Assembly (NCBI GenBank): GCA_031421635.1
Contig: JANOPA010000115.1
Coordinates: 33,016-97,015, forward strand
DNA from: JAPOKJ01 sp031421635
GTDB taxonomy: Bacteria > Pseudomonadota > Gammaproteobacteria > Burkholderiales > Burkholderiaceae_E
Direction: 5' to 3'
Length of the DNA stretch: 64,000 nucleotides
The notes under the pieces are model-generated. The model was not told the origin of the DNA and searched no databases. It saw nothing but the letters and a program-made list of their open reading frames with translations. Within the stretch, counting starts at the first letter, position 1, and the number at the start of each line of letters is the position of its first letter. The translations under genes and the position numbers were made by a program. Of the stretch, positions 9,362 through 17,772 are shown one piece after another.

Positions 9362-10084
9362 ATGGGCGCTGATCCTCTTCCCTTAGACCCCAATGTTGTT
9401 CGTGTGTTGTCGAGCATTACCACTGCCACCTTAACGACCGTGCTATTAAAAAAAGGTCTGCGCAATGTGTGGATTCGAGGCGCGAAGCCATTGAAACCGG
9501 GCCTGCCTCGCCTGGTAGGCCGTGCCTTCACCCTTCGCTTTGTACCCGCTCGCGAAGATCTTGCCACACCAGCTTCATGGGGAGCACCCATTTCAACCCG
9601 TGCAGCCATTGAGGCCATGCCCTCCGGCTGTATTACCGTTGTCGATGCCATGGGCGTGACAGACGCGGGCATTTTCGGTGACATCCTTTGCGCACGCATG
9701 CAAAAGCGCGGCGTCGCGGCATTAATCACCGACGGGGTAGTTCGCGATCTTGAGGGCGTACTAGGCACGGACCTCCCAGTTTGGTGTCAAGGCACCGCCG
9801 CCCCATCGTCAGTCACGGGCCTGACCTTCGTTAGCTGGCAAGAGCCGGTGGGATGCGGCGGCGTTGCAGTGTTTCCGAACGACATCATCGTGGTCGACAA
9901 TGATGGCGCAGTCTTGATTCCAGCAGCGCTTTTGGAGGACGTGATCGAGGCCTCAGTTGAGCAGGAACGGCTCGAGGGTTGGATCATGACTCAAGTTAAC
10001 GCAGGTATGGCTTTACCAGGCCTCTACCCTCCCAATGAAGCGAATAAGGAGCGATACGAAGCCTGGGCGAAGACCGTACGATGA
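9362..10084 (+). CDS. RraA-fold protein, HMG/CHA aldolase type
   Basis: A 240-residue protein of the RraA-like family. This fold includes the RNase E inhibitor RraA and class II pyruvate aldolases that cleave 4-hydroxy-4-methyl-2-oxoglutarate (HMG) or 4-carboxy-4-hydroxy-2-oxoadipate (CHA). The aldolase signature G-x3-D-x20-R-D is present: GIFGD, then 20 residues, then RD in GVVRDLEG. This favours a metal-dependent aldolase or oxaloacetate decarboxylase over RNA control. ATG 9362 (MGADPLPL) is chosen; the frame is open to 9290 but that part is not family-like. Its stop overlaps the start of the Bug protein (ATGA), so the two are translationally coupled and may serve one organic acid. Confidence 0.82.
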   Translation: MGADPLPLDPNVVRVLSSITTATLTTVLLKKGLRNVWIRGAKPLKPGLPRLVGRAFTLRFVPAREDLATPASWGAPISTRAAIEAMPSGCITVVDAMGVTDAGIFGDILCARMQKRGVAALITDGVVRDLEGVLGTDLPVWCQGTAAPSSVTGLTFVSWQEPVGCGGVAVFPNDIIVVDNDGAVLIPAALLEDVIEASVEQERLEGWIMTQVNAGMALPGLYPPNEANKERYEAWAKTVR

Positions 10085-11118
10085 TCTGCATTGGGAAGAA
10101 CATTAGGCAACTCCCGTCGCGCCTTACGCGAGGCGTGACAGGCGCACTCATGGCATTTGGGTTAGTCGCACTTGCCTCGTTTGCGGCAACCTTCTCTCGG
10201 AACGCGCTGGCTCAAACCTCCTCTCCTCAGCAAACCATCAAGATCGTGGTCCCTCAACCACCGGGCGGCGGATTCGACACGGTCGCGCGCCTCCTCGCTG
10301 AACGCTTGGGCAGCGCACTTGGGCAAGCAGTGATCGTCGAGAACCGAACCGGTGCGGGCACCTTGGTGGGCACCGAAGCGGTTGCGAAAGCCGCGCCGGA
10401 TGGCTACACCCTGTTGCTCGGCGGCTTGTCCAATATGGCCTTGAATCCAGGTTTCTACCCAAAGCTCAGTTACGACCCCATCAAGGACTTTGCCGTGATC
10501 GGCTTGGCAGTGACTTATTCGTATACCTTGGTCGCCCGCAAGGATCTGGCCATGAACTCACTTTCAGAGGTGATCGCGTATGCCAAAAGCAATCCCGAAA
10601 AACTGAACTACGCCTCGGCTGGCAATGGCTCGGGACAGCATATCGCATGGGCCGTGCTGAGCAATCTCGCTGGTGTAAAGATGACCCACGTCCCTTACCG
10701 CGGTGCGCAGGCGGCTTATCAAGATCTCATCGCGGGCAGAGTTGATCTATTCTTCGACCTATCACCCACCGCGAAAATACAAATTGAGGCGGATCGTGTA
10801 AAAGCCATTGCCGTCTCTTCAAAAGATCGGCAATCGTTCCATCCTTCGGTGCCGTCGGTGAGCGAAACCGGCGTGGCCAAATTGGATATGCAAAGCTGGT
10901 TTGGTCTGTTCGCGCCCTCAGCGACACCGGCGGCGATAGTCCAACGTCTCAGAGTAGAGTTTGCGAACGTAATGGCTCAACCGGAGCTAATAGAACGTTT
11001 CCAAAAAACAGGGGGGCGAGCGCTCAAAATGAGCGCGGGGGAAGCGGAGAGTTTCGTTAGACTTGAAGCGGAACGATGGACACGCTTGGTTCGTGAAGCG
11101 GGCGTCAAGGCCGATTAA
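10081..11118 (+). CDS. Bug/TctC-type periplasmic solute-binding protein
   Basis: A 345-residue binding protein of the tripartite tricarboxylate transporter (TTT) family. Such proteins bind organic acids or related small molecules in the periplasm and deliver them to a TctAB membrane pair. It has a long N-terminal region and signal peptide (cleavage likely after NALAQ), the ligand-loop motif VPQPPGGGFDTVAR, the segment AAPDGYTLLLG and the C-terminal half typical of Bug proteins. The start overlaps the aldolase stop by 4 bp. No TctA or TctB gene is near, as is common for Bug proteins in Burkholderiales. Confidence 0.9.
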   Translation: MICIGKNIRQLPSRLTRGVTGALMAFGLVALASFAATFSRNALAQTSSPQQTIKIVVPQPPGGGFDTVARLLAERLGSALGQAVIVENRTGAGTLVGTEAVAKAAPDGYTLLLGGLSNMALNPGFYPKLSYDPIKDFAVIGLAVTYSYTLVARKDLAMNSLSEVIAYAKSNPEKLNYASAGNGSGQHIAWAVLSNLAGVKMTHVPYRGAQAAYQDLIAGRVDLFFDLSPTAKIQIEADRVKAIAVSSKDRQSFHPSVPSVSETGVAKLDMQSWFGLFAPSATPAAIVQRLRVEFANVMAQPELIERFQKTGGRALKMSAGEAESFVRLEAERWTRLVREAGVKAD

Positions 11119-11246
11119 AATTTACCTTCGCGACTTGTCCTACAAAGTCACCGTTCAGATCGAAACACCGACCGTTCGTTCCGTCTTTGCAAGACTTCAG
11201 CTCCTTGAGCGACCACACTACATAGTGTACTCATTGGGAGAAACAG

Positions 11247-11675
11247 ATGAAGCAGTTCTTAGCCTTAGCGCTTGCGGCAAGTGCCGTACTTTCCAGCCCG
11301 GCTTTCGCCGCTGACGTCGGAGTTTCGGTGCAAATCGGTCAGCCAGGGTTTTACGGTCGCATCGACATCGGCAGGTTCCCCCAGCCTCAGGTGATGTATC
11401 CGCAACCGGTGGTCATTGTGCCCGCGCCAGTCGCCGTTGTACAAGCTCCGCTCTACTTGAGAGTGCCACCAGGACATTCAAAGCACTGGGCGAAACATTG
11501 CAGTAAGTACAATGCTTGCGGCCAGCCCGTGTACTTTGTTCAGGACCAGTGGTACCAGAGAGAAGTAGCGCAGTCGCTTTACGGTCAACGTGATCGCGAT
11601 CATGACCATGGACATGAACAAGGACATGGCAAGCACAAGGGCAAATCGCATGACCGCGGCCATCGCGACGATTAA
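11247..11675 (+). CDS. Small secreted protein with His/Asp-rich tail
   Basis: A 142-residue exported protein with a textbook signal peptide (cleavage after PAFA), a Pro/Val-rich middle and a conserved-looking segment (HSKHWAKHCSKYNACGQPVYF) with two cysteines that may form a disulphide. The C-terminus is highly charged, with repeated HDHGHEQGHGKHKGK-like runs that could bind metal ions. Similar small proteins of unknown function are common in Burkholderiales. The ATG is preceded by GGGAG with good spacing. It is monocistronic and convergent with proB. Confidence 0.75.
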   Translation: MKQFLALALAASAVLSSPAFAADVGVSVQIGQPGFYGRIDIGRFPQPQVMYPQPVVIVPAPVAVVQAPLYLRVPPGHSKHWAKHCSKYNACGQPVYFVQDQWYQREVAQSLYGQRDRDHDHGHEQGHGKHKGKSHDRGHRDD

Positions 11676-11747
11676 GGTCTTGACGGGCGGTAGCGACTCA
11701 GCTTTATCGGCTTTGATCGTTCGGGCGAACAAGGACCCTGGGAACGC

Positions 11748-12914
11748 CTAGCGAAGCACGAGATTGTCGCGATGAATCAATTCCGATTCTTCAACAAAGC
11801 CCAGGATTGATTCAATTTCCGAGGAGGGCTTGCGCATGATCATGCGCGCTTCAGCGCTGGCGTAGTTGCTCAAACCGCGCGCTATTTCCCGGCCTTCCGC
11901 ATCAAGAATGGCGACCGCTTCGCCGCGCTGAAACTCGCCCTGGACTTGCGCCACGCCGATCGGCAATAGACTCTTGCCGCCTTGAAGCAAAGCGATGACC
12001 GCACCCGGATCGAGCACAAGCGCACCTTTCAACTGCAAATGGTCCTGCAGCCATTGCTTGCGTGCCGCCAGAGGTTGGGTCTGAGCAATAAACTGGGTAC
12101 CAAAAAACTCCCCGGCGGCGAGTCGCTCCAAGATGCGGTCCTGCCGGCCGGACGCAACAATCGTGTGGGCACCACGGCTCGCGGCACGCTTGGCAGCAAG
12201 CACCTTGGTGATCATGCCTCCTTTGCCAATCGACGATCCTGCGCCTCCAGCCATAGCTTCAAGCAAGGGATCACCGGCCGACACGGCCGAAAGAAATTGC
12301 GCCGCAGAATCTTTGCGCGGATCAGCTGTAAAAAGGCCCTCCTGATCAGTCAGGATAATGAGGACATCGGCATCAATCAGGTTCGCCACCAAGGCGCCTA
12401 AAGTGTCATTGTCACCCACCTTAATTTCATCGGTGACCACTGTATCGTTCTCATTGATAATCGGCACGACTTTATGCTTGAGCAAGGTCAACAAAGTGGA
12501 GCGGGCATTGAGGTAGCGTTTTCGATCGGCTAAATCTTCGTGGGTCAGCAACACTTGTGCGGTGGCAAGACCGTGATCGCGAAAGGTGCTTTCGTAAACG
12601 TGCGCCAGACCCATTTGTCCGACCGCGGCTGCGGCTTGCAATTCGTGCATTTCGGTGGGGCGCTTGGCCCACCCGAGACGCTTCATACCCTCAGCGATTG
12701 CCCCGGACGACACCATGACAATATCTTTACCTTGCTTGCGCAGCTCTGCGAATTGGGCGCCCCAGCGCGAAATCGCAGCAGCATCCAAACCCTTACCCTC
12801 ATTCGTCACCAAACTTGATCCGACCTTGACCACCAGGCGCTGCGCATTTTGAACCAAGGGCAGCGCTTGTAACTGTTGAAGAGATGGCGGGGAAGCGTTG
12901 GCGAGTTTACTCAT
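11748..12914 (-). CDS. proB: Glutamate 5-kinase
   Basis: A 388-residue enzyme for the first step of proline synthesis: ATP-dependent phosphorylation of glutamate to glutamate 5-phosphate. The amino-acid kinase domain (about 25-275; VKVGSSLVTNEGKGLD, VSSGAIAEGMKRLG, INENDTVVTDEIKVGDND) is followed by a PUA domain (about 295-380). This is the usual length for two-domain proteobacterial ProB. It lies 73 bp downstream of obgE in the conserved rplU-rpmA-obgE-proB order. Feedback inhibition by proline is expected from the family. Confidence 0.97.
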   Translation of the reverse strand: MSKLANASPPSLQQLQALPLVQNAQRLVVKVGSSLVTNEGKGLDAAAISRWGAQFAELRKQGKDIVMVSSGAIAEGMKRLGWAKRPTEMHELQAAAAVGQMGLAHVYESTFRDHGLATAQVLLTHEDLADRKRYLNARSTLLTLLKHKVVPIINENDTVVTDEIKVGDNDTLGALVANLIDADVLIILTDQEGLFTADPRKDSAAQFLSAVSAGDPLLEAMAGGAGSSIGKGGMITKVLAAKRAASRGAHTIVASGRQDRILERLAAGEFFGTQFIAQTQPLAARKQWLQDHLQLKGALVLDPGAVIALLQGGKSLLPIGVAQVQGEFQRGEAVAILDAEGREIARGLSNYASAEARMIMRKPSSEIESILGFVEESELIHRDNLVLR

Positions 12915-12986
12915 CAGGAGCGATTTATAAAGTGGGAACGAACTGGGTTGGCGACAACCAACGGATGACGTCTTACGCTAAGGTAT

Positions 12987-14348
12987 TCATTCGTCGCCAT
13001 CATCGATGGGCCGAAAGCGCGGATCAATCTCGACCTTGGCTTCCTTATCTTTCTTGTCAGCTTTAATCGCAACCTTGGCAGGCTGTAGCACAAGACCCTC
13101 GAGCGACAAGGTCGACTTAGTGAGCAATTTCGGCTTAGCCGTTTTGGCCTTCAACACCTTAATCGGGTTTCCGTCCGCATCGCGCTCCTTAGGCAACTGA
13201 ATTCTGGTTTTGGCTTTTCCGACGCGCTGTTTCGGCTTGACCACTTCGACCACGGGCGCTTCTTGAAAGCGAACGTCGACATCCAGCTCCTCTTGCTTGA
13301 CCACAAGTTTTTGTTGGCGCTCCAAATGATCGTAAATAGCGAGCAAGAGCGCCTGACAGCCCTCGCGGGTGATGCCTGAGATACCAAATACTTTACTGCG
13401 ATCCACTGGAAGAGCGTTTCGCCCCTTACCAATAAATTTCTTAAGAAAAGCCTCAATACGCTTTTCTCGCTCTTCATCCGAGAGGAGGTCGAGCTTGTTG
13501 AAAACTATCCAACGCGGTTTGTCGAAGAGTGTTTGATCGTACTTCTTGAGCTCAGCAACAATCGCTCGCGCGTCTTTCGCGACGTCTACGCCCTCATCGA
13601 GCGGCGCAAGATCGACCACATGCAAAAGCAGGCTGGTGCGCTGCAGGTGACGCAAGAATTGGTGGCCCAGGCCCGCGCCTTCAGATGCCCCTTCGATCAA
13701 GCCCGGAATATCGGCGATCACAAAGCTTTTTTCAGGAGCCACCCGCACCACACCGAGGCTCGGACTCAAAGTGGTAAACGGGTAATCTGCAATACGCGGA
13801 CGCGCGTTACTCACCGCCGCTACTAAAGTGGACTTGCCTGCATTAGGCATGCCGAGCAAACCCACATCGGCCAAGACTTTCAGCTCGAGCTTTACGCTGC
13901 GATGCTCGCCTTCTTTGCCGGCCGTGAATTTTTTAGGTGCTCGATTGGTGCTGGACTTGAAGTGAATGTTGCCCAGACCGCCCTCGCCCCCCTGGCAAAG
14001 CACAAACTCTTGGCCATGCTGCACCAGGTCCACCAAGAGGGTATCGTCTTCTTCGTTGAAAATACTGGTGCCGACCGGCATGCGCAAAATCACGTCTTCG
14101 GCGCCGGCACCGTATTGATCTGTGCCCCGGCCGCGCTCACCGTCTTTTGCAATGTGCTTACGCGCATATCGGTAATCGATCAGGGTGTTGATGTTGCGGT
14201 CCGCAACGGCGATGACTGAGCCGCCCTTGCCACCGTCACCACCATCAGGGCCGCCACGGGGAATAAACTTCTCGCGACGAAACGAACTCGCACCGGAGCC
14301 GCCGTCTCCCGCGGTCACTTCGATTCTTGCTTCGTCGAAAAATTTCAT
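12987..14348 (-). CDS. obgE: GTPase ObgE/CgtA, ribosome assembly factor
   Basis: A 453-residue Obg-family GTPase acting in large-subunit assembly and stress control. The glycine-rich Obg domain (1-158, GDGGSGASSFRREKF) is followed by the G domain with P-loop GLPNAGKST, switch DIPGLIEGAS and NKLDLL. The C-terminal 90 residues are long, Lys-rich and probably disordered, a variable feature of the family. It is preceded by a terminator hairpin (14401-14429) separating it from rpmA, so it may depend on read-through or its own promoter. Confidence 0.97.
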   Translation of the reverse strand: MKFFDEARIEVTAGDGGSGASSFRREKFIPRGGPDGGDGGKGGSVIAVADRNINTLIDYRYARKHIAKDGERGRGTDQYGAGAEDVILRMPVGTSIFNEEDDTLLVDLVQHGQEFVLCQGGEGGLGNIHFKSSTNRAPKKFTAGKEGEHRSVKLELKVLADVGLLGMPNAGKSTLVAAVSNARPRIADYPFTTLSPSLGVVRVAPEKSFVIADIPGLIEGASEGAGLGHQFLRHLQRTSLLLHVVDLAPLDEGVDVAKDARAIVAELKKYDQTLFDKPRWIVFNKLDLLSDEEREKRIEAFLKKFIGKGRNALPVDRSKVFGISGITREGCQALLLAIYDHLERQQKLVVKQEELDVDVRFQEAPVVEVVKPKQRVGKAKTRIQLPKERDADGNPIKVLKAKTAKPKLLTKSTLSLEGLVLQPAKVAIKADKKDKEAKVEIDPRFRPIDDGDE

Positions 14349-14400
14349 TTTTGCTAATTAGGACCTATTTAGAAACACATCTTGCTCCGCCACAAATACA

Positions 14401-14429
14401 AAAGGCCCCGCAAAAGCTTGGGGGCCTTT
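14401..14429 (-). terminator. Terminator between rpmA and obgE
   Basis: Read on the minus strand, AAAGGCCCC and GGGGCCTTT form a perfect 9-bp stem with an 11-nt loop, followed by TTTTGTATTT. It lies just after the rpmA stop and should end much of the rplU-rpmA transcript. Confidence 0.8.
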
Positions 14430-14448
14430 GAACCGTGAGCGCCTAACC

Positions 14449-14709
14449 TTACTGCAAGGGCAGGATATTCACGGTTCTACGGGATGCCGGGCCTTTGACT
14501 GCAAATTGAACTTTGCCGTCGATGAGCGCGAACAAGGTGTGATCCTTGCCAATGCCGACATTGGTACCTGGATGAAACTCGGTACCACGTTGACGAACAA
14601 TGATCGAACCCGCGTTGATCACTTCACCACCGTAGGCCTTAACGCCAAGCATTTTGGGCTTGGAGTCACGACCGTTGCGCGTAGAGCCGCCGCCTTTTTT
14701 CTGTGCCAT
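14449..14709 (-). CDS. rpmA: 50S ribosomal protein L27
   Basis: An 86-residue L27. The N-terminus MAQKKGGGSTRNGRDSKP is the flexible tail that reaches the peptidyl transferase centre. The remainder (GVKAYGGEVINAGSIIVRQR) is highly conserved. It lies 38 bp after rplU in the same operon and is followed by a terminator. Confidence 0.98.
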   Translation of the reverse strand: MAQKKGGGSTRNGRDSKPKMLGVKAYGGEVINAGSIIVRQRGTEFHPGTNVGIGKDHTLFALIDGKVQFAVKGPASRRTVNILPLQ

Positions 14710-14747
14710 TTAGGATCTCCTAAAAACGTTTTAACGAGCTAAGCCGG

Positions 14748-15356
14748 TTAAACCCGACGTCCACCATCAAGTGCATCGGTAAGCTTCTTGAACGCATCCC
14801 AGTCACCCTTAGCGGCCAAAGCTGATTGCTCAGGCCAGGTGCTTGGATCGTGAGAGGCGAAACGCCCGCCCGCGGCTTTCAACAACTCTTTCAGCTTGTC
14901 GACCGAAGTATCGGCCAATTGCTGGAAAGTGGTGATGCCTGCCTTAGCCATGATCTCGTTGATCTTTGGGCCAATACCCTCAATTAACACCAGATCGTCA
15001 GGCACTGCTTTTTTGGCAGGAACTGCGGCACTTGTTGAACCAGCAGCAGACGTAATACCGGTGATGAACAACTCGGTATAGTTCTGGCGATGGCCTTGGC
15101 GCTTCTGATAATGCTTACGACGACGCATCTTGAAAATGCGTACTTTGTCGTGACGACCCGTGGAAATCACCGTGGCTGAAACCATCGCACCTGCGACAAG
15201 AGGAGAACCGATCAATAATGTATCGCCACTCCCCACTGCCAACACTTGGTCAATGGTCACTTCAGCTCCGAGTTCCGCCGGTATCTGTTCTACTTTCAAT
15301 TTTTGACCAGCAGCAACTTTATATTGCTTGCCACCGGTTTTTATGACCGCGTACAT
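14748..15356 (-). CDS. rplU: 50S ribosomal protein L21 with C-terminal helix-hairpin-helix extension
   Basis: Residues 1-103 are a standard L21 (MYAVIKTGGKQYKV, KMRRRKHYQKRQGHRQ). An Ala-rich linker then leads to an extra domain (about 120-202) with a helix-hairpin-helix core LVLIEGIGPKINEIMAKAG and a conserved-looking end (FASHDPSTWPEQSALAAKG). The total of 202 residues is about twice the 103 usual for betaproteobacterial L21; similar fusions occur in some alphaproteobacteria. The domain may touch rRNA. ATG 15356 is chosen by homology; the frame is open further upstream, but that stretch is leader RNA. The promoter is at 15516-15545, giving a leader of about 150 nt that could hold ribosomal-protein feedback control. 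Confidence 0.93.
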   Translation of the reverse strand: MYAVIKTGGKQYKVAAGQKLKVEQIPAELGAEVTIDQVLAVGSGDTLLIGSPLVAGAMVSATVISTGRHDKVRIFKMRRRKHYQKRQGHRQNYTELFITGITSAAGSTSAAVPAKKAVPDDLVLIEGIGPKINEIMAKAGITTFQQLADTSVDKLKELLKAAGGRFASHDPSTWPEQSALAAKGDWDAFKKLTDALDGGRRV

Positions 15357-15515
15357 GGAAACCTCTGAAGGGAAAATTAAAATATCTTTCCACCGTTTCT
15401 GAACAACCCTTGGAAGTCTTACGAAAACTTTCGCGATCTTTCGATTAGCGTATTTCGGTGAGCTTTGTAGGGCCGACCCCCAAAAAGGTTTGAGGAGAAT
15501 GGCGAAAAGCCTTAG

Positions 15516-15545
15516 ATTATACCCCGGCCTGAGCAGATCCGGCAA
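15516..15545 (-). promoter_or_regulatory. Sigma-70 promoter of rplU-rpmA
   Basis: On the minus strand, TTGCCG (15545-15540) is followed after 18 bp by a perfect TATAAT (15521-15516). Transcription should start near 15509, leaving an untranslated leader of about 150 nt. Confidence 0.7.
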
Positions 15546-15576
15546 GAACTCTGTAGTTTGGGCATTGCTGGGCTGT

Positions 15577-15605
15577 TTCTTAACTGGGCCAAGCGTCTCT
15601 ATAAT
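15577..15605 (+). promoter_or_regulatory. Probable ispB promoter
   Basis: A perfect TATAAT (15600-15605) faces ispB. The -35 region 17 bp upstream, TTCTTA, is poor (3 of 6), so the promoter is weak or needs an activator. Confidence 0.45.
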
Positions 15606-15692
15606 AGAGCCTAGACTAGATTCCTGTGCCCAAAAAGGGCACCCATCCTGCCGGGCAATTGTCCGGTGACCTTCTTTATTTGACCATTCTCC

Positions 15693-16697
15693 TTGAAACC
15701 TGCTGAGCTTTTTCCGGTGTTAGCGTCCGACCTGGCCGAGGTTGATGCCATGATCCGCCTGCATTTGAGCTCTGAAGTGGCTCTCATTAATCAGGTTTCG
15801 GATTACATTGTGAACGCCGGGGGTAAGCGCTTACGACCTCTGCTGCTCCTTCTCATCGCCCGAGCCTTAGGTCATCGCAGCGTTGGCGAGGGTGGGAACG
15901 GACACCATAGCCTGCTCGCAGCGGTCGTGGAGTTCATCCATACCGCCACGCTTTTACATGACGATGTGGTCGACGAATCCGATTTACGGCGCGGTCGAAA
16001 AACGGCCAATGCAGCTTTTGGCAACGCCGCATCGGTCTTGGTCGGTGATTTTCTATACTCGCGCGCTTTTCAGATGATGGTGTCCGTGAACGATCTGGCC
16101 GTGATGAGAACGCTGGCCGATGCGACCAATACCATTGCTGAAGGCGAAGTTTTACAGCTCCTGAACTGTAACGACCCTGAAGTGGACGAAGCTCGATATC
16201 TCAAGGTCATTCAATACAAGACTGCCAAGCTTTTTGAGGCCTCAGCAGTGCTAGGCGGCTTGATTGCCGACGCCGGGCCAGAAGTTATTCAAGCCGCCGC
16301 CGAATACGGACGCCGGGTAGGTACGGCTTTCCAACTCATTGATGACGCTCTGGATTACTCCGGCGATCCAGCGGCACTTGGTAAAAACGTCGGTGACGAC
16401 TTACGCGAAGGCAAAGTCACCCTGCCACTGATCCATGTACTTAAAAACGGCGGCGCCGACGAAAAAGCCCTGGTCGAAGCGGCGATTCGGGACGGGCATA
16501 CTACCGAGTTTGACGCAATTCATCGTGCCGTCGAACGTTGCGGCTCGCTCCAGTACACCCGTCAGCTCGCAGAGTGCGAAGCGCAGGCTGCACGAGATTG
16601 TGTCAAGCGCATTCTCAATACAGCCGATGCCACTCAAAGTGAGTACGGTCGCGCCTTGCTTTACTTTGCATCCTTTGCAGTGGGAAGAGATCGTTAA
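15693..16697 (+). CDS. ispB: Polyprenyl (octaprenyl) diphosphate synthase
   Basis: A 334-residue trans-prenyltransferase that extends farnesyl diphosphate with isopentenyl units to make the ubiquinone side chain. Both aspartate-rich motifs are present: LLHDDVVDESD and FQLIDDALDYSGD. So are GGKRLRPLLLLL near the N-terminus and the KTAKLFEASA segment. The frame opens at TTG 15693 directly after a stop codon; GTG 15717 is a possible alternative, and neither has a strong ribosome site. ispB divergent from rplU is the usual proteobacterial arrangement. Only 3 bp separate its stop from the next gene. Confidence 0.93.
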   Translation: MKPAELFPVLASDLAEVDAMIRLHLSSEVALINQVSDYIVNAGGKRLRPLLLLLIARALGHRSVGEGGNGHHSLLAAVVEFIHTATLLHDDVVDESDLRRGRKTANAAFGNAASVLVGDFLYSRAFQMMVSVNDLAVMRTLADATNTIAEGEVLQLLNCNDPEVDEARYLKVIQYKTAKLFEASAVLGGLIADAGPEVIQAAAEYGRRVGTAFQLIDDALDYSGDPAALGKNVGDDLREGKVTLPLIHVLKNGGADEKALVEAAIRDGHTTEFDAIHRAVERCGSLQYTRQLAECEAQAARDCVKRILNTADATQSEYGRALLYFASFAVGRDR

Positions 16698-16700
16698 ACC

Positions 16701-17696
16701 TTGCTGAATCGACCAACCGTCAAAATCAAGCTGGCCCTGAACACTTTTTATTCAGGCCCGCAAGCTTGGTTTTTCTTGGCGGATGATCTCGGCTTTTTCC
16801 TAGAGGAAGGCCTCGAGGTGAGCTTCATTGAGGGCGACACCGCCGCCAATGTCGTGCCCCGCCTGGGCGACGAAAGCCTGGGCTTTGATTGTGGATTCGG
16901 CGATATTAATGCCTTGATAGAGTGGGCGGCACAGCGTGGCAGCCCCTGTGCCCAAGTAATCTATTGCCTGCATAATGCCTCGCCCTATACCATTGCCGTG
17001 CCGGCCAACAGTGATGTGCTCAGCCTGCTAGATTTGCGCCACAAGCGTATAGCCTCGCATCCTAACGATGCCGCCCTCAAGCTTCTTCCTGAGCTCGCTT
17101 TACGATGCGGATTTTCAGTCCAGGACTTCATCGTGGAGCTATGCTCGGAGCCTCATTCCGGCATGGTTCACGACATGGTGCTAAAGCAGCGCTGGGAGGC
17201 CATGTTCGGGTTTGTGAACACCTTGCGGGCGGCAGGCATTGAAAGAGGTGTTGATCCAAACCAGGATTTGCGCTTTTTTGAATTTCGTCATCTTGTGCCT
17301 GAGCTTTATGGTGCAGGTTTGATGGTGGGCAATCGATTCGCCAGACAACACCCTGAACTATTGTCGGGCCTGGTTAGAGCGGTCAATCGGGGCTTACAGG
17401 TTTGTATTCTCGACATCGATGCTGCGATAGAGGCCGTCGCCAGACGCGATCCGACGATTAACCGTCAGGCAAATCTTGCTAGACTTGCAGGCACCCTTGC
17501 CCTTGAGATGGCCCATCCCGAGGGTGCAGACCACGGCATTGGCTACATGGACGTGGCGCGAATCCAAAGTAGCATAGACCTGATTGTTGAGGCCAAGAAC
17601 TACCCCCACCGGCCACGGCCGGAGGAGATTTTCACGGCGTCCTACCTGCCCTTGGCCAATCAAAGGGTGACCAGTCTGGCCCGATCCCTGCCTTAA
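16701..17696 (+). CDS. NMT1/THI5-like solute-binding protein without signal peptide
   Basis: A 331-residue protein of the SsuA/THI5 (NMT1) fold, the family of periplasmic proteins for ABC uptake of riboflavin, thiamine precursors, sulphonates and similar ligands. Family features include KIKLALNTFYSGPQAWFFLA near the N-terminus, a central HKRIASHPNDAALKLL segment and the C-terminal lobe. No signal peptide is visible: the fold begins within ten residues of the TTG start at 16701, and upstream is the ispB stop. It may therefore be cytoplasmic, or its true start has been lost. No ABC ATPase or permease lies nearby. It is almost certainly co-transcribed with ispB. Confidence 0.75.
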   Translation: MLNRPTVKIKLALNTFYSGPQAWFFLADDLGFFLEEGLEVSFIEGDTAANVVPRLGDESLGFDCGFGDINALIEWAAQRGSPCAQVIYCLHNASPYTIAVPANSDVLSLLDLRHKRIASHPNDAALKLLPELALRCGFSVQDFIVELCSEPHSGMVHDMVLKQRWEAMFGFVNTLRAAGIERGVDPNQDLRFFEFRHLVPELYGAGLMVGNRFARQHPELLSGLVRAVNRGLQVCILDIDAAIEAVARRDPTINRQANLARLAGTLALEMAHPEGADHGIGYMDVARIQSSIDLIVEAKNYPHRPRPEEIFTASYLPLANQRVTSLARSLP

Positions 17697-17772
17697 TTGC
17701 GCTAGTCTTCATGAAGTAGTCGACCGCCATCCCTAAATTTAGTCAACCTTGAAATTCAAAAAAGGACTCGCT

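Larger units (their letters stand above)
15357..15692. other. Divergent regulatory region between rplU and ispB
   Basis: This 336-bp stretch holds no convincing gene. It contains the rplU leader (about 150 nt), the rplU promoter on the minus strand and a probable ispB promoter on the plus strand, described separately. Confidence 0.6.
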
